A stretch of 64,000 nucleotides of DNA from Gammaproteobacteria bacterium (GTDB lineage Bacteria > Pseudomonadota > Gammaproteobacteria > Pseudomonadales > Azotimanducaceae): the NCBI GenBank assembly GCA_026706665.1, contig JAPOYI010000245.1:27810-91809 (forward strand), read 5' to 3'. The first letter of the stretch is position 1, and each line of letters starts with the position of its first letter. Under the pieces are notes generated by a model. The model had not been told where the DNA came from. It worked only from the letters and a program-made list of their open reading frames with translations, and did not search any database. Below, piece after piece: positions 1 to 7,927 of this stretch. The translations under genes and the position numbers were made by a program.

Positions 1-2
1 CA

Positions 3-149
3 CCGTTCAGGTGGAGCGACGACGAGTCCTGGCGCGACCGCTACATGGAAGTGCGGTCGGAGGATATGGCGCAGCTTGCCCGGCGGGGCGAAGCGCGCAG
101 GGCGCGGCGAGTGCGCGAGAAGGCGGAAGGCAGGGCGCGAGTCGACTGA
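3..149 (+). CDS. 3' end of an unidentified CDS, truncated by window edge
   Basis: Frame 3 is open from the window edge to a TGA at 147-149 and encodes about 48 residues (PFRWSDDESWRDRY... ending RARVD). The tail is rich in Arg, Glu and Ala and looks like a charged C-terminal helix. The ORF track lists only the other two frames here. No family can be named from this fragment. It is assigned as coding because of its composition and because it reaches the edge without a stop. Confidence 0.4.
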   Translation, partial: PFRWSDDESWRDRYMEVRSEDMAQLARRGEARRARRVREKAEGRARVD

Positions 150-210
150 CCCGCCGAATGCCGGAGAGCAAATCCAAACTCCTTGCATGCGTTTGGGTGA
201 TTCGAACGCG

Positions 211-595
211 CTACGGACTCTTGTGTGGGTAGCAGGTGGTTATTGCTCCGTCCCGTACGCAGTACGTGACTCCCTCAACGAAATCCGGGGCCATGTCGGC
301 GGCGAGTTTGCGCACGTAGTCGCGAAATGGTGCCACGGAGGAAAGATCGTCCTTCGCATACGAGAAGACGTCCGCTTCGTCGCGCACCACATCGCCGAGG
401 AGATCGGCTTTCTCGAATCGACCTCTGCTCGAATTCGAATCCTTCTTCAACCTCGGAGATATATCCGGTGAAGTAGAGATTGCCGTCTCCCATGCTCCTG
501 AGATGCTCTGCCGCTTGCTCAGCCTGTTCGAGTTTTTCTCGCCGCCGCGCCAGGCACCCTTCCGCAAGCAACACGAAAAGCAACGGTGCCAACAC
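211..595 (-). pseudogene. small secreted or membrane-anchored protein, frameshifted
   Basis: A GTG at 595, 2 nt past the XRE gene stop, opens a protein with a hydrophobic N-terminus (MLAPLLFVLLAEGCLA, a possible signal or anchor) followed by a charged helical stretch. That frame runs into Arg-rich nonsense after FEFEQR. The adjacent frame then carries sensible protein (RFEKADLLGDVVRDEADVF to CYPHKSP) and stops at 211. One extra base near 418-421 explains both halves, giving an original protein of about 128 residues. No known family is recognised. Its position suggests co-transcription with the XRE regulator. A sequencing error is possible. Confidence 0.5.
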
Positions 596-597
596 GA

Positions 598-1002
598 TCA
601 GCTCTTCGGCGTAGGGCCGTAACGACGCTGGATCAAGTCATAGGCAAGTCTGATTCTGGGGCTGACCTTGGCGCTGATTCGAACATCTCCCGGAGTGGGC
701 TGATCAGTCTCGAGCAGCTCCTTCAGCGTGTTTGAATCGGTTCTCAATGCTGTTGTAAGTCGCTCTACGGTCGTCGCACGAACGGCAGTAACCCCTTCCG
801 CCGCTTCGACCCGCGCGACCTGCCGTTCAGAAACCCTGGATTCCTTCGCGAGTCGCTGGCGCGACCATCTTTTGCGCCTCCTGAGATCTCTGAGACGTTT
901 CGCGTCTATCTGAGCTCGGGAGGGCCCACTACTATCGACATCGGCAGGAAGAGGGGCGTCCCCCGAAAGCACAGCAGGCCCCACCGCCAGGACGAAATGC
1001 AC
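598..1002 (-). CDS. XRE-like helix-turn-helix DNA-binding protein
   Basis: A 134-residue protein with a central helix-turn-helix at about residues 35-90 (LRDLRRRKRWSRQRLAKESR, then SERQVARVEAAEG). This is the Cro/C1-type pattern in which the second helix starts after a short turn. The N-terminal 30 residues are poorly conserved in character, so a later start is possible. The C-terminal tail is basic. It lies 27 nt downstream of the ketopantoate-reductase-like gene and 2 nt upstream of the frameshifted small gene, so it probably belongs to that minus-strand transcription unit. Its target is unknown. Confidence 0.7.
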   Translation of the reverse strand: MHFVLAVGPAVLSGDAPLPADVDSSGPSRAQIDAKRLRDLRRRKRWSRQRLAKESRVSERQVARVEAAEGVTAVRATTVERLTTALRTDSNTLKELLETDQPTPGDVRISAKVSPRIRLAYDLIQRRYGPTPKS

Positions 1003-1029
1003 CTTCGCCAGACACGGGGAGCTTGACTG

Positions 1030-2037
1030 CTATTTTGGCGGCAGGCCTTGTCGGGCCCTTTCGGCCTCGATCATCTGCAGGACCGCTTCTGTCGGAAAGC
1101 TCCCGATCGGCAGTCCTTCGCTGGCCACGCGATTGCCGAGCCGCTGCATCACCACGTTCGCCGGCGTCGGTTTGCCATGCAGCCGGCCGAGTTGGACGAT
1201 CTCGCCGTTCAGGAAGTCGGTCTCGATATTGCCGGTGCCGCGTTGAATGCTCTGCCAGGAGGATCCGCCGGGCCGATCGTGGCCGGGGATGGAACGGAGC
1301 CGTTGGGAACTGCTCTCGCGTCCGGCCATGAACGTTCGCATGTCGATCCATTCGATTCCGGCTACGCGATAGCACTCGGCGGCTTCCTCGCGCAGCAACG
1401 CCAGCACCTCGCCGGCGTCGTCGCCACAGACGGGCTGCACCGCATTGCCGAGGTTGGCGACCAGCTTGCCGTACTTCTGACCCATGATCGAAGCGTCCGG
1501 CAGCGAACTGAAGCCGGCTTCGGTGAGCGCTTCCGCGATGTTCTCCGCGAGGTTGTCGACACCTGACGGAAAGCGGCCGATGTCGAGCATGCCGGCAGGG
1601 TTCTCTCCCGAGTTGAAGACTTCGCCAGGGTCGAGATGTACGCCGCCCACCATTACGTTCATGCCGTATACGCGGCGGAAGCGCCGCAGCGCCATGCGTT
1701 CGTTGGCCACGCCGTTCTGACAGCAGATTACCGGAATACCGTCCCCTGCCGCTGCGTACAGGTCGGTCAGGGCGCTTTCGGTATGCTGGCTCTTGACGCA
1801 CAGGATGACCACGTCGCCATCGCGAAAATCGACGTGCCTGGGATGGTCGGTGGCGGGCATGCGAATCCGCACGTCCTGTATGGGCGTGACGAATCTGAGC
1901 CCTTGTTCTTCAATGGCACGGAAGTGCGCGCCACGGGCGATGAGCACGACGTCGTAGCCGCGCTGGAACAGGCGCGCGCCGATGCTGCCGCCGATTCCGC
2001 CGGCGCCGTAGATGATGTATCGGGTAGCTTCGTTCAT
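1030..2037 (-). CDS. ketopantoate reductase (ApbA/PanE) family oxidoreductase
   Basis: A 335-residue protein starting at ATG with an N-terminal Rossmann fold (IIYGAGGIGGSIGARLF, the dinucleotide GxGGxG motif). This is followed by VILCVKSQHTESAL and CCQNGVANE, which match the conserved VKxxxT and QNG blocks of PanE. The helical C-terminal domain carries MGQKYGKLVANLGNAV, equivalent to the KxxxN substrate region. Family members reduce 2-ketopantoate or related 2-oxoacids with NADPH in the cytosol. Without neighbouring pan genes the substrate is uncertain, so panE is not assigned. It is the first gene of a minus-strand group with the XRE regulator. Confidence 0.85.
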   Translation of the reverse strand: MNEATRYIIYGAGGIGGSIGARLFQRGYDVVLIARGAHFRAIEEQGLRFVTPIQDVRIRMPATDHPRHVDFRDGDVVILCVKSQHTESALTDLYAAAGDGIPVICCQNGVANERMALRRFRRVYGMNVMVGGVHLDPGEVFNSGENPAGMLDIGRFPSGVDNLAENIAEALTEAGFSSLPDASIMGQKYGKLVANLGNAVQPVCGDDAGEVLALLREEAAECYRVAGIEWIDMRTFMAGRESSSQRLRSIPGHDRPGGSSWQSIQRGTGNIETDFLNGEIVQLGRLHGKPTPANVVMQRLGNRVASEGLPIGSFPTEAVLQMIEAERARQGLPPK

Positions 2038-2427
2038 GACGTCCCTGCCGGGGTGTTTCTGGCTTGATACAATCTGTAACTAATTGATGTCATTGCGATT
2101 ATTTTGGTGCTTTTGGGACCTTTTCCGTGTCGAAAAGGAAGTCGGGATGCAGCGGGAAGCATGCGGCAAAGGGCGAAAAGTGAAAATAAAATGGATTGTG
2201 AAACCTTAAGCGTTTGATGCCGCTTGATAATTTTCTCAAGGCCCCGGAACGGGGCCGAAACCGTATTTACTTTCCAAAATCGAGGTGTGAACATTGCAGC
2301 CCTCACCGGCCGGGTTTCACGAACGTGTAACGGTTCCTCGGCAGGGCGGAGCACTCATGCAGCCCGGCGGGTGAGGCCAATTCCAAACCTCCCCAATACC
2401 TCGGAATCGCGTGTCTCGTGCCGTCTT
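2038..2427. other. intergenic region, A+T-richer than its surroundings
   Basis: This 390-bp gap lies between the thiolase stop and the PanE-like start, both on the minus strand. No convincing ORF is present; the long plus-strand ORF across it is a shadow of the thiolase. It should contain the promoter of the PanE-like operon and the 3' end of the thiolase operon. It holds one perfect hairpin, listed separately. Confidence 0.6.
2240..2256. other. GC-rich hairpin downstream of the thiolase gene
   Basis: GGCCCCG-GAA-CGGGGCC forms a perfect 7-bp stem with a 3-nt loop. It lies 3' of the minus-strand thiolase gene and could slow or end that transcript, but no strong U-tract follows on either strand. 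It is therefore not called a standard rho-independent terminator. Confidence 0.4.
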
Positions 2428-3567
2428 TCAGGCGGTCGCCTCGGTGCCCATCACGATGCAGCCCGACGCGGCGAACATGCCACCGACGCCAAGGCACACC
2501 GAGACTTCCGCACCCGGAACCTGCGCTGGCGCGGTGCCGCGCATCTGGCGCACGCTCTCCTGCAGCGCGTACATGCCGTACATGCCCGAGTGCATGTAGG
2601 AGAGTCCGCCGCCGTTGGTGTTGAGCGGCAGCTTTCCTCCCGGTCGCGTGTTGCCGTCAGCGATAAACCCGGCCGCTTCGCCTTTCTGACAGAACCCCAG
2701 GTCCTCAAGCCCGTAAATCGGCAGGTGCGCGAACGCGTCGTAGACCATGAGGTGATCGACGTCGTCATGGCCGATGCCCGCGTCCCGCATGGCTTCCGAT
2801 CCGGCTACGCGAAAGGCGCGCGAGGAGCACAGATCCTGCATCTGGCTGACCATCGGACTCTCCGCACTTTCGCCGGTGCCGAGGATGTGCGCGGGGTTCT
2901 GGGGAAAGTCCTTCGCCCGTTCCGCCCGGGTCAGGATCAGGGCGCCCCCGCCGTCGGTGACAAGGCAACATTCGAGCAGGTGGAACGGGTAGGCGATCAT
3001 TCGCGAAGCGAACACGTCGTCCACCGTGATCGGGTCGCGATACGATGCGCGCGGGTTGCGTCCGGCCCATTCGCGCTGAACGACGCAAACCGTGGCGAGC
3101 TGCTCATGGGTCAGGCCGTATTCCTTCATGTAGCGCAGCACGGGGATCGTGAACATCGTCGTCGGCCCCATGGCGCCGTAAGGGTTTTCAAACTGCTGCG
3201 CGAGTCCGGCGGTCCCGCCGCCACGCGCTCCCCTGCCGATCCCGGAACGGCCGCTCTCGCCGTGGGTGATCAGAACCGTCTCCGCCTGTCCGGTCTGTAT
3301 GGCGGCCACTGCGTGCCGCACATGGATCATGAAGGAGCAGCCGCCCACGCTGGTCCCGTCGACCCAGCGCGGGGTGATGCCCAGGTAATGGACCAGTTCG
3401 ACAGGCGTCGAGCCCGCGGTCGCGACGCCGTCGATGTCCTTTGCCGTCAATCCGGTATCGGCGAATGCGTTGAGGGCCGCATCGGCATGCAGTTGCAGTT
3501 GGCTCGTGTCCGGAATGCGCCCGAGTTCGGTGGTTTCCGCCGCACCGACGATGGCGACGCCCGTCAT
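2428..3567 (-). CDS. thiolase-family acyl-CoA acetyltransferase (SCP-x-like)
   Basis: A 379-residue protein of the SCP2/lipid-transfer thiolase type. It opens with VAIVGAAETTELGR, has GGCSFMIHVRHAVAAIQTG in the region of the nucleophile loop, LNTNGGGLSYMHSGMYGMYA near the C-terminus, and ends with CLGVGGMFAASG. Members catalyse CoA-dependent thiolytic or condensation reactions in side-chain or fatty-acid breakdown. Its ATG overlaps the stop of the upstream DUF35 gene by 4 nt. That pairing is typical: the Zn-ribbon/OB-fold partner is thought to complete the thiolase or its acyl-CoA site. Which Cys is catalytic cannot be settled without alignment. Confidence 0.85.
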   Translation of the reverse strand: MTGVAIVGAAETTELGRIPDTSQLQLHADAALNAFADTGLTAKDIDGVATAGSTPVELVHYLGITPRWVDGTSVGGCSFMIHVRHAVAAIQTGQAETVLITHGESGRSGIGRGARGGGTAGLAQQFENPYGAMGPTTMFTIPVLRYMKEYGLTHEQLATVCVVQREWAGRNPRASYRDPITVDDVFASRMIAYPFHLLECCLVTDGGGALILTRAERAKDFPQNPAHILGTGESAESPMVSQMQDLCSSRAFRVAGSEAMRDAGIGHDDVDHLMVYDAFAHLPIYGLEDLGFCQKGEAAGFIADGNTRPGGKLPLNTNGGGLSYMHSGMYGMYALQESVRQMRGTAPAQVPGAEVSVCLGVGGMFAASGCIVMGTEATA

Positions 3568-4013
3568 GCTGATTGCTCCGCAGGCTTGAACAGGGGCACG
3601 CTGATCTCATCGTTCTGGCGTTCGAAGACGGCCTGCAACGGCATGTCGAGCACCAGTGCATCCGGTGTCTGCTCGCACTCGACGATGTTCGACATCATGG
3701 TTGGACCTTCTTCCAGCTTCACCAGGGCAATGCAGTAGGGGCCGTCGAACGACGGGTGCCGCCGGTGGTTGATCACGTAGCTCAGGAGCGTTCCGCGTCC
3801 GCTGGCGGTCACGACCTCCACGTTCTTCGATCCGCAGGCGGGGCAGAACGGGCGCGAGGGAAAATAGGTGCGGTCGCAGTCGAGACATCGCTGCAACCTG
3901 ATTTCGCCGTTGCGCGTGCCTTCCCAGAAGTGCGCTGTTTCCGGCGTGGGCGTTGGCAACGGACGCGGTTGTAAGTCGGCCAATGTACTCTCTCCGGCTA
4001 TCCGGGGTTGCAT
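3564..4013 (-). CDS. Zn-ribbon OB-fold (DUF35) thiolase partner
   Basis: A protein of about 149 residues with a rubredoxin-like zinc ribbon (LQRCLDCDRTYFPSRPFCPACGS, two CxxC pairs) and then an OB-fold (GRGTLLSYVINHRRHPSF...YCIALVKLEEGPTMMSNI). DUF35 proteins are encoded beside SCP2-type thiolases and bind the acyl-CoA substrate or stabilise the enzyme. The gene overlaps the thiolase by 4 nt, which predicts translational coupling. The start may be the ATG at 4013 or the GTG one codon upstream. Function is inferred from family and context. Confidence 0.85.
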   Translation of the reverse strand: MQPRIAGESTLADLQPRPLPTPTPETAHFWEGTRNGEIRLQRCLDCDRTYFPSRPFCPACGSKNVEVVTASGRGTLLSYVINHRRHPSFDGPYCIALVKLEEGPTMMSNIVECEQTPDALVLDMPLQAVFERQNDEISVPLFKPAEQSA

Positions 4014-4100
4014 CACAGGCCGGGTGTGCCCGGCGCTCGTTCCCCGGTTGGGTGGGCGAGAAAGTATCTTATGCGGGAGGCGCGGGAGGCAAGCGCCAAG

Positions 4101-4769
4101 CTATTCGTCGCGGGCGTCCACCTCCGCTTGGCGCAGGGCCGTATCGCCGATCCGGTCCGGCACTTCCCACTCGTGCCGGTGTGCCCTGCCGCCGTCGATG
4201 AGTTGCTGGATCGACTCCAGCGAGTGTTCCTCAAGCCTCAGGCCGGGGGCGTTCGGGTCGCGGCGGTCAGCGTGAAATTCGAGCACCTCGGCACCCGCAG
4301 GGCCGGCCTTGAACTTGTACGGCATGCCGTTCGGCAGGAACATGACCGAGCCCGCTCGCAGCTTGCGCCGGCCCAGGACGATCTCGCCGGCGATCACATA
4401 GTAGAGGCAGTCCCCGGAACCGGGATGACTGTGGCGAAACAGCGGGAAATTGGCCCCGAACCACACATGGGACAAACGCATTCCGTTGGGCGATTCGTCC
4501 TGGCCGAACAATCGCGTCGAAGTGATACCTCCCGAGAGCGCTTCGGCCATCTCGAGGATCTTCTCCTGCACGGGACCCTCGCCGTATTTCTCCGCCAGGG
4601 CGCTGTGCTCGAAGATCTGGAGCGTGCGGGACTCATCCGGGGTACCGCGGGAGGATGGCGTGGTGATCTCGGGATTCGCGCGAATCTCGAAAGGCCCGCG
4701 TTCGGAAACGAACCGCCTTCTTGTTCGTTCGCGAGGACGTTCGCGGGTGTGCCCGTGTGGTTCGGCCAT
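4101..4769 (-). CDS. tandem cupin protein, copy A
   Basis: A 222-residue single-domain cupin, third in transcription order of three paralogues. A charged, Arg-rich N-terminus leads to SERGPFEIRANPEI. The cupin core has LFRHSHPGSGD (HxH motif, with Asp where many cupins have Glu), YYVIAGEIVLGRRKLRAGSV and FLPNGMPYKFKAGPAG (motif 2, with Tyr where a metal-binding His is usual). The C-terminal tail, SLESIQQLIDGGRAHRHEWE, is conserved in all three copies. ATG lies 2 nt after the copy B stop. Metal binding is likely; reaction and substrate are unknown. No signal peptide is visible. Confidence 0.8.
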   Translation of the reverse strand: MAEPHGHTRERPRERTRRRFVSERGPFEIRANPEITTPSSRGTPDESRTLQIFEHSALAEKYGEGPVQEKILEMAEALSGGITSTRLFGQDESPNGMRLSHVWFGANFPLFRHSHPGSGDCLYYVIAGEIVLGRRKLRAGSVMFLPNGMPYKFKAGPAGAEVLEFHADRRDPNAPGLRLEEHSLESIQQLIDGGRAHRHEWEVPDRIGDTALRQAEVDARDE

Positions 4770-4771
4770 GG

Positions 4772-5428
4772 CTAGTTGTCTCCCTCGGCGTCCAGCTCCG
4801 CCTGGCGCAAGGCAGTATCACCGATCTTTTCGGGCACTACCCATTCGTGCTGGTGTGCCTTGCCTTCGTCGATGAGCTGCTGGACCGATTCCAGGGAGTG
4901 CTCCTCGAGCTTCAGCCCCGGGGCGTTCGGGTCGCCGCCGCCGGCTCGAAATTCGAGTACTTCGACTCCAGCGGGTCCTGCCTTGAACTTGTAGGGCATG
5001 CCGCTCGGCAGAAACATGACCGAGCCGGCTCGCAGTTTGCGCCGGCCCAGGACGAGTTCGCCGGCGACCACGTAGTAGAGGCAGTCCCCAGCCTTGGGAT
5101 GACTGTGGCGGAACAGCGGGTAGTGGGGCCCGAACCAGACGTGGACCAGGACCATGCCGTTGGGCGAGTCCTGCCCGAACAGCCGCGTCGAAGCAATGCC
5201 GGGCCATAGCGTCCTGACCATTTCGATCATCTTCCGCCGGACCGGCGCTTCCCCGCACTTTTCGGCGAGTTCGCTGCATTCAAAAGCACGGGCGCCGTAC
5301 TCGTCGTCAATCTCCTCGGCTTGGCGGGGTGGATTGATGGCGGGGTTGGCGGATATCTCGAATGGGCCGCGCTCGGAAGAGAACCGAACCCTTCTTCGTT
5401 GTCCTGCGGGCGCGTCGGGTTCGGCCAC
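4772..5428 (-). CDS. tandem cupin protein, copy B
   Basis: About 218 residues from a GTG at 5428 that shares one base with the TAG stop of copy C (TAGTG). The resulting N-terminus (VAEPDAPAG) aligns with the MAEP starts of copies A and C, so the longer ORF-track start is rejected. The core repeats the copy A motifs: LFRHSHPKAGD, YYVVAGELVLGRRKLRAGSV and FLPSGMPYKFKAGPAG, then GGGDPNAPGLKLEEHSLES. It is closest to copy A. The 1-nt overlap implies translational coupling, so the array is probably made as a set and may form hetero-oligomers. Enzymatic role unknown. Confidence 0.8.
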   Translation of the reverse strand: MAEPDAPAGQRRRVRFSSERGPFEISANPAINPPRQAEEIDDEYGARAFECSELAEKCGEAPVRRKMIEMVRTLWPGIASTRLFGQDSPNGMVLVHVWFGPHYPLFRHSHPKAGDCLYYVVAGELVLGRRKLRAGSVMFLPSGMPYKFKAGPAGVEVLEFRAGGGDPNAPGLKLEEHSLESVQQLIDEGKAHQHEWVVPEKIGDTALRQAELDAEGDN

Positions 5429-6090
5429 TATTTGGTTCTCCCTTCCAGTTCCGCCTGGCGTATCGTCGTATCGCCGCACTGCTCGGGGGCTTTCCACTCG
5501 TGCTGGTGCGCTTTCCCCGCGTCGATGATCTGCTGGATCGCTTCGATGGAGTCCTCCGCAAGCTTGATGATGGGGGCGCTTGGGTCACCCTCGCCGTCGG
5601 ACCGATACTCGAGTACCTCGGCCCCGGCAGGACCCGCCCTGAACTTGTACGGCATGCCATCCGGCAGGAAGATGACGGAACCAGCCCCCAGTCTTCGCGA
5701 ACCCAGGTAGATTTCGCCGGCGACCACACAGTAGAGGCAATCGCCAAATTTCGGATGGCTGTGGCGGGATAGCTGATAGTTTGCCCCCATCCACACATGG
5801 GACAGGCGCATGCCGTTGGGCGCGTCCTGGTCGAACAGCCGCGTCGAAGTGATGCCTCCCGCCGTTGCATGGGCCATCTCGACCATCTTTTCTTCGCCGG
5901 CCTTCCCGTATCTCTCGGACAGCGGGCTTTGCTCGTAGTTCTCGCGAACGCGGGCCCTGTCGACGGTGCCGCGCTTGCGGGGCTGGTTGAGGGTGGGGTT
6001 GGCGCGTATCTCGAACGGGCCGCGTTCGGAGATGTAACGTCGCGGCTTCTTCGGAGGTCGTTCTACCGGATGTTCTTGCGGTTCAGCCAT
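5428..6090 (-). CDS. tandem cupin protein, copy C (first in array)
   Basis: A 220-residue cupin starting at ATG. Motifs are LSRHSHPKFGD, YCVVAGEIYLGSRRLGAGSV and FLPDGMPYKFRAGPAGAEVLEY. The C-terminal region (EGDPSAPIIKLAEDSIEAIQQ) diverges more from A and B than they do from each other. Copies A and B therefore look like the younger duplication. It is the promoter-proximal member of the array, and its 5' leader is duplicated about 200 bp upstream beside a decayed fourth copy. No enzyme family beyond the RmlC-like cupin fold can be assigned. Confidence 0.8.
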   Translation of the reverse strand: MAEPQEHPVERPPKKPRRYISERGPFEIRANPTLNQPRKRGTVDRARVRENYEQSPLSERYGKAGEEKMVEMAHATAGGITSTRLFDQDAPNGMRLSHVWMGANYQLSRHSHPKFGDCLYCVVAGEIYLGSRRLGAGSVIFLPDGMPYKFRAGPAGAEVLEYRSDGEGDPSAPIIKLAEDSIEAIQQIIDAGKAHQHEWKAPEQCGDTTIRQAELEGRTK

Positions 6091-6157
6091 GGAGGCGCCC
6101 GATTGTTCCTATGGGGATGAGCATAGTCGCGAGAGCCGTGATCGGCAATCGGTCGGC
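6059..6157. repeat. cupin leader/start repeat, copy 1
   Basis: The start and leader of cupin copy C (TTCTTGCGGTTCAGCCAT followed by a GGGGATGAGCATAGTCGCGAG stretch) recurs at 6261-6353. It is a direct repeat of roughly 90-100 bp with several mismatches and small indels. It marks the boundary of a tandem duplication in which leader and gene start were copied together. Confidence 0.7.
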
Positions 6158-6167
6158 AGGACGATAC

Positions 6168-6287
6168 GTGCGAATCCAGCGAGTGCACCTCGAGCTTCAG
6201 GCCGGGGGCGTTCGGGTCCCCGCCCGCGGATGACTATGGCGATAAATTCTGCGGTTGTTCTTCTACCCGTTCTTGCGGTTCAGCCAT
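6168..6287 (-). pseudogene. decayed fourth cupin copy with its middle deleted
   Basis: Minus-strand sequence from ATG 6287 encodes MAEPQERVEEQPQ, matching the start of copy C (MAEPQEHPVERP). It then jumps directly to GGDPNAPGLKLEVHSLDS, the C-terminal segment shared with copies A and B. The whole cupin core is missing, and the tail after HSLDS no longer matches. Only about 120 bp survive. This shows the array once had at least four members. It cannot make a functional cupin. Confidence 0.8.
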
Positions 6288-6353
6288 CCTGATCCCCCTG
6301 TTCTCCCTACGGGGATGAGCACAATCGCGAGGGTGGCAATCCGCCAGTGGTCA
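6261..6353. repeat. cupin leader/start repeat, copy 2
   Basis: Second copy of the leader repeat, upstream of the decayed fourth cupin (TTCTTGCGGTTCAGCCAT, then CTACGGGGATGAGCACAATC). Any promoter for the array should lie in or upstream of this sequence, between it and the start of cysQ. Confidence 0.7.
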
Positions 6354-6366
6354 GTCAGGGTGCCCT

Positions 6367-7173
6367 TTAGGCAGGAGGCAGTCGTTCGATCCATGGAAAG
6401 GCCGGATCGCCGACACAGAAAAAGTCCGGGTTCAGGAGTGACGGCTTGGTGTTGTACGCGAGTTCGGAACCGTCGAAACGCAGTACGGCACCGCCTGCGG
6501 CGGTCAGTACCGCCTGCGCGGCCCCGGTGTCCCACTCCGAGGTGGGGCCCAGCCGTGGATAGAAGTCCGCCAGGCCCTCGGCCAGCATGCAGAACTTGAG
6601 GGAGCTGCCGACAGACTGTCGGGCGACGCGGCCGAAGGCGGCCCGCAGCGCGTCGAGATAACGCTCGAGCCGTCCACTACCGTGGCTGCGGCTAGCGACG
6701 ACTGTCAGCCCATGCGCTGGTGAAACGGCGCGGGTCCTGAGCGGCTGGCGACCGTCCCGCGTGGTCTTGTGGGCGACTCCCGAGATCACGTCGCCGAAGA
6801 ACACTTCTTCGCGCACCGGCACGCCGACCACGCCCGTCACCGGTCGGTTGGCATCGATCAGCGCGATGTTGACCGTGAAGTCGCCGTTTCGGTTCACGAA
6901 CTCCCTGGTGCCGTCGAGGGGGTCCACCAGCCAGTATCGATCCCAAGTCCGGCGGACCTCGAAATCCGCAGGTTCGGACTCTTCCGAGATGATGGGGAGA
7001 TCGGGCGTCAGGCGGCGCAGGCCGGCGACGATGATGTCGTGAGCGCGCAGGTCCGCGATGGTGACCGGCGAAGCGTCTGCCTTCCTCCGGACTTCGAATT
7101 CTCCCGCATAGACCTGCATGATCGCGTCGCCGGCCCGGCGCGCGAGGTCGATCAGTTCATCGGCCAGATTCAT
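6367..7173 (-). CDS. cysQ: 3'(2'),5'-bisphosphate nucleotidase CysQ
   Basis: A 268-residue member of the Mg-dependent inositol-monophosphatase superfamily. Metal motifs are in order: IISEESE (about residues 61-67), DPLDGTREF (84-92) and SEWDTGAAQAVL near residue 205. CysQ removes the 3'-phosphate from PAP formed during sulfate assimilation. The start MNLADELIDL at 7173 was chosen because the ORF-track extension upstream has no family character. It lies upstream of the cupin array on the same strand, with the decayed copy between, so joint transcription is possible but unproven. Confidence 0.88.
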   Translation of the reverse strand: MNLADELIDLARRAGDAIMQVYAGEFEVRRKADASPVTIADLRAHDIIVAGLRRLTPDLPIISEESEPADFEVRRTWDRYWLVDPLDGTREFVNRNGDFTVNIALIDANRPVTGVVGVPVREEVFFGDVISGVAHKTTRDGRQPLRTRAVSPAHGLTVVASRSHGSGRLERYLDALRAAFGRVARQSVGSSLKFCMLAEGLADFYPRLGPTSEWDTGAAQAVLTAAGGAVLRFDGSELAYNTKPSLLNPDFFCVGDPAFPWIERLPPA

Positions 7174-7291
7174 GGAGCAGGCGTTCTCCCTCCCGGGGCA
7201 GAAAAATCCTATACCATCGATGAATGGTTGAGTGGTAGATGCTGCCCTGCTGGAAGAGGACTCATCGCTGAACGCCCGTCGCCCACGGTTC

Positions 7292-7927
7292 ATGCCGATG
7301 CTTGAACGGGTACCCGCAGCTTTGCTGATGGGTTGCGCGCCGTTCGCTCTGGCAGACATCGGAAACCTCGTTGTCGACCTTCCACCGCAGGTCGAGTGGA
7401 CCATGGTCACAGACGAAGCGACTAACGGCACCTACAACAGGGTGTGGATACCAGCAGGGACCACGGTTGAAGACACCGAACTCTGGATGATCGCTTCGTT
7501 AAAGTTCGATGTAGAGAGAAGGCTATCGGCGAGACTGGTCCTCAGGGGATTGAGGGATGTTGCGCACGCTGACTGCACGGATCTGATCTACCGCCGCCCC
7601 GAGAAGATCGTCCTCGAAAACCATCTCCTCGACAAACAACATCTCTACGGCGTCCCCAAGAGATTCGTCAAGAAGTACACCAGCTACTCGGGGGGATACT
7701 TTTGCGCCAAGCGGCATGATCGAGAGTACGGCACCGTAACGCAACATAGAGTCTTGTCTCACCGCAATACGGTGTTCGTCGTAACAAGCGAGCTGCGGGT
7801 CCCGCCGACCAGCGAGGCGGGTATGCTCCCATTCGACACAAGGGAGGACATCGTGTCGTTCATGACGAGGATGGAGGCGTCGTTACGCGTCGTCCAGGAC
7901 GCGGTTCGGATTGTCCCGGCCTCCTGA
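7292..7927 (+). CDS. hypothetical secreted protein
   Basis: About 211 residues. ATG 7292 (MPM...) is preferred because it places a signal-like segment (LERVPAALLMGCAPFALADIG) at the N-terminus; the ORF track starts 20 codons earlier. The mature part has several Cys and many aromatic and basic residues (RRPEKIVLENHLLD, KKYTSYSGGYFCAKRHD). No family is recognised. Base composition is less G+C-rich than the neighbours, which may indicate acquisition. Its stop overlaps the ATG of the HAD gene (TGATG), so it could be translated with yrfG and hslR. Periplasmic location is inferred. Confidence 0.6.
   Translation: MPMLERVPAALLMGCAPFALADIGNLVVDLPPQVEWTMVTDEATNGTYNRVWIPAGTTVEDTELWMIASLKFDVERRLSARLVLRGLRDVAHADCTDLIYRRPEKIVLENHLLDKQHLYGVPKRFVKKYTSYSGGYFCAKRHDREYGTVTQHRVLSHRNTVFVVTSELRVPPTSEAGMLPFDTREDIVSFMTRMEASLRVVQDAVRIVPAS

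Noticed and set aside
2224-3738. 504-residue plus-strand ORF
   Set aside because: It is the antisense shadow of the thiolase gene; Arg/His-rich text without family motifs.
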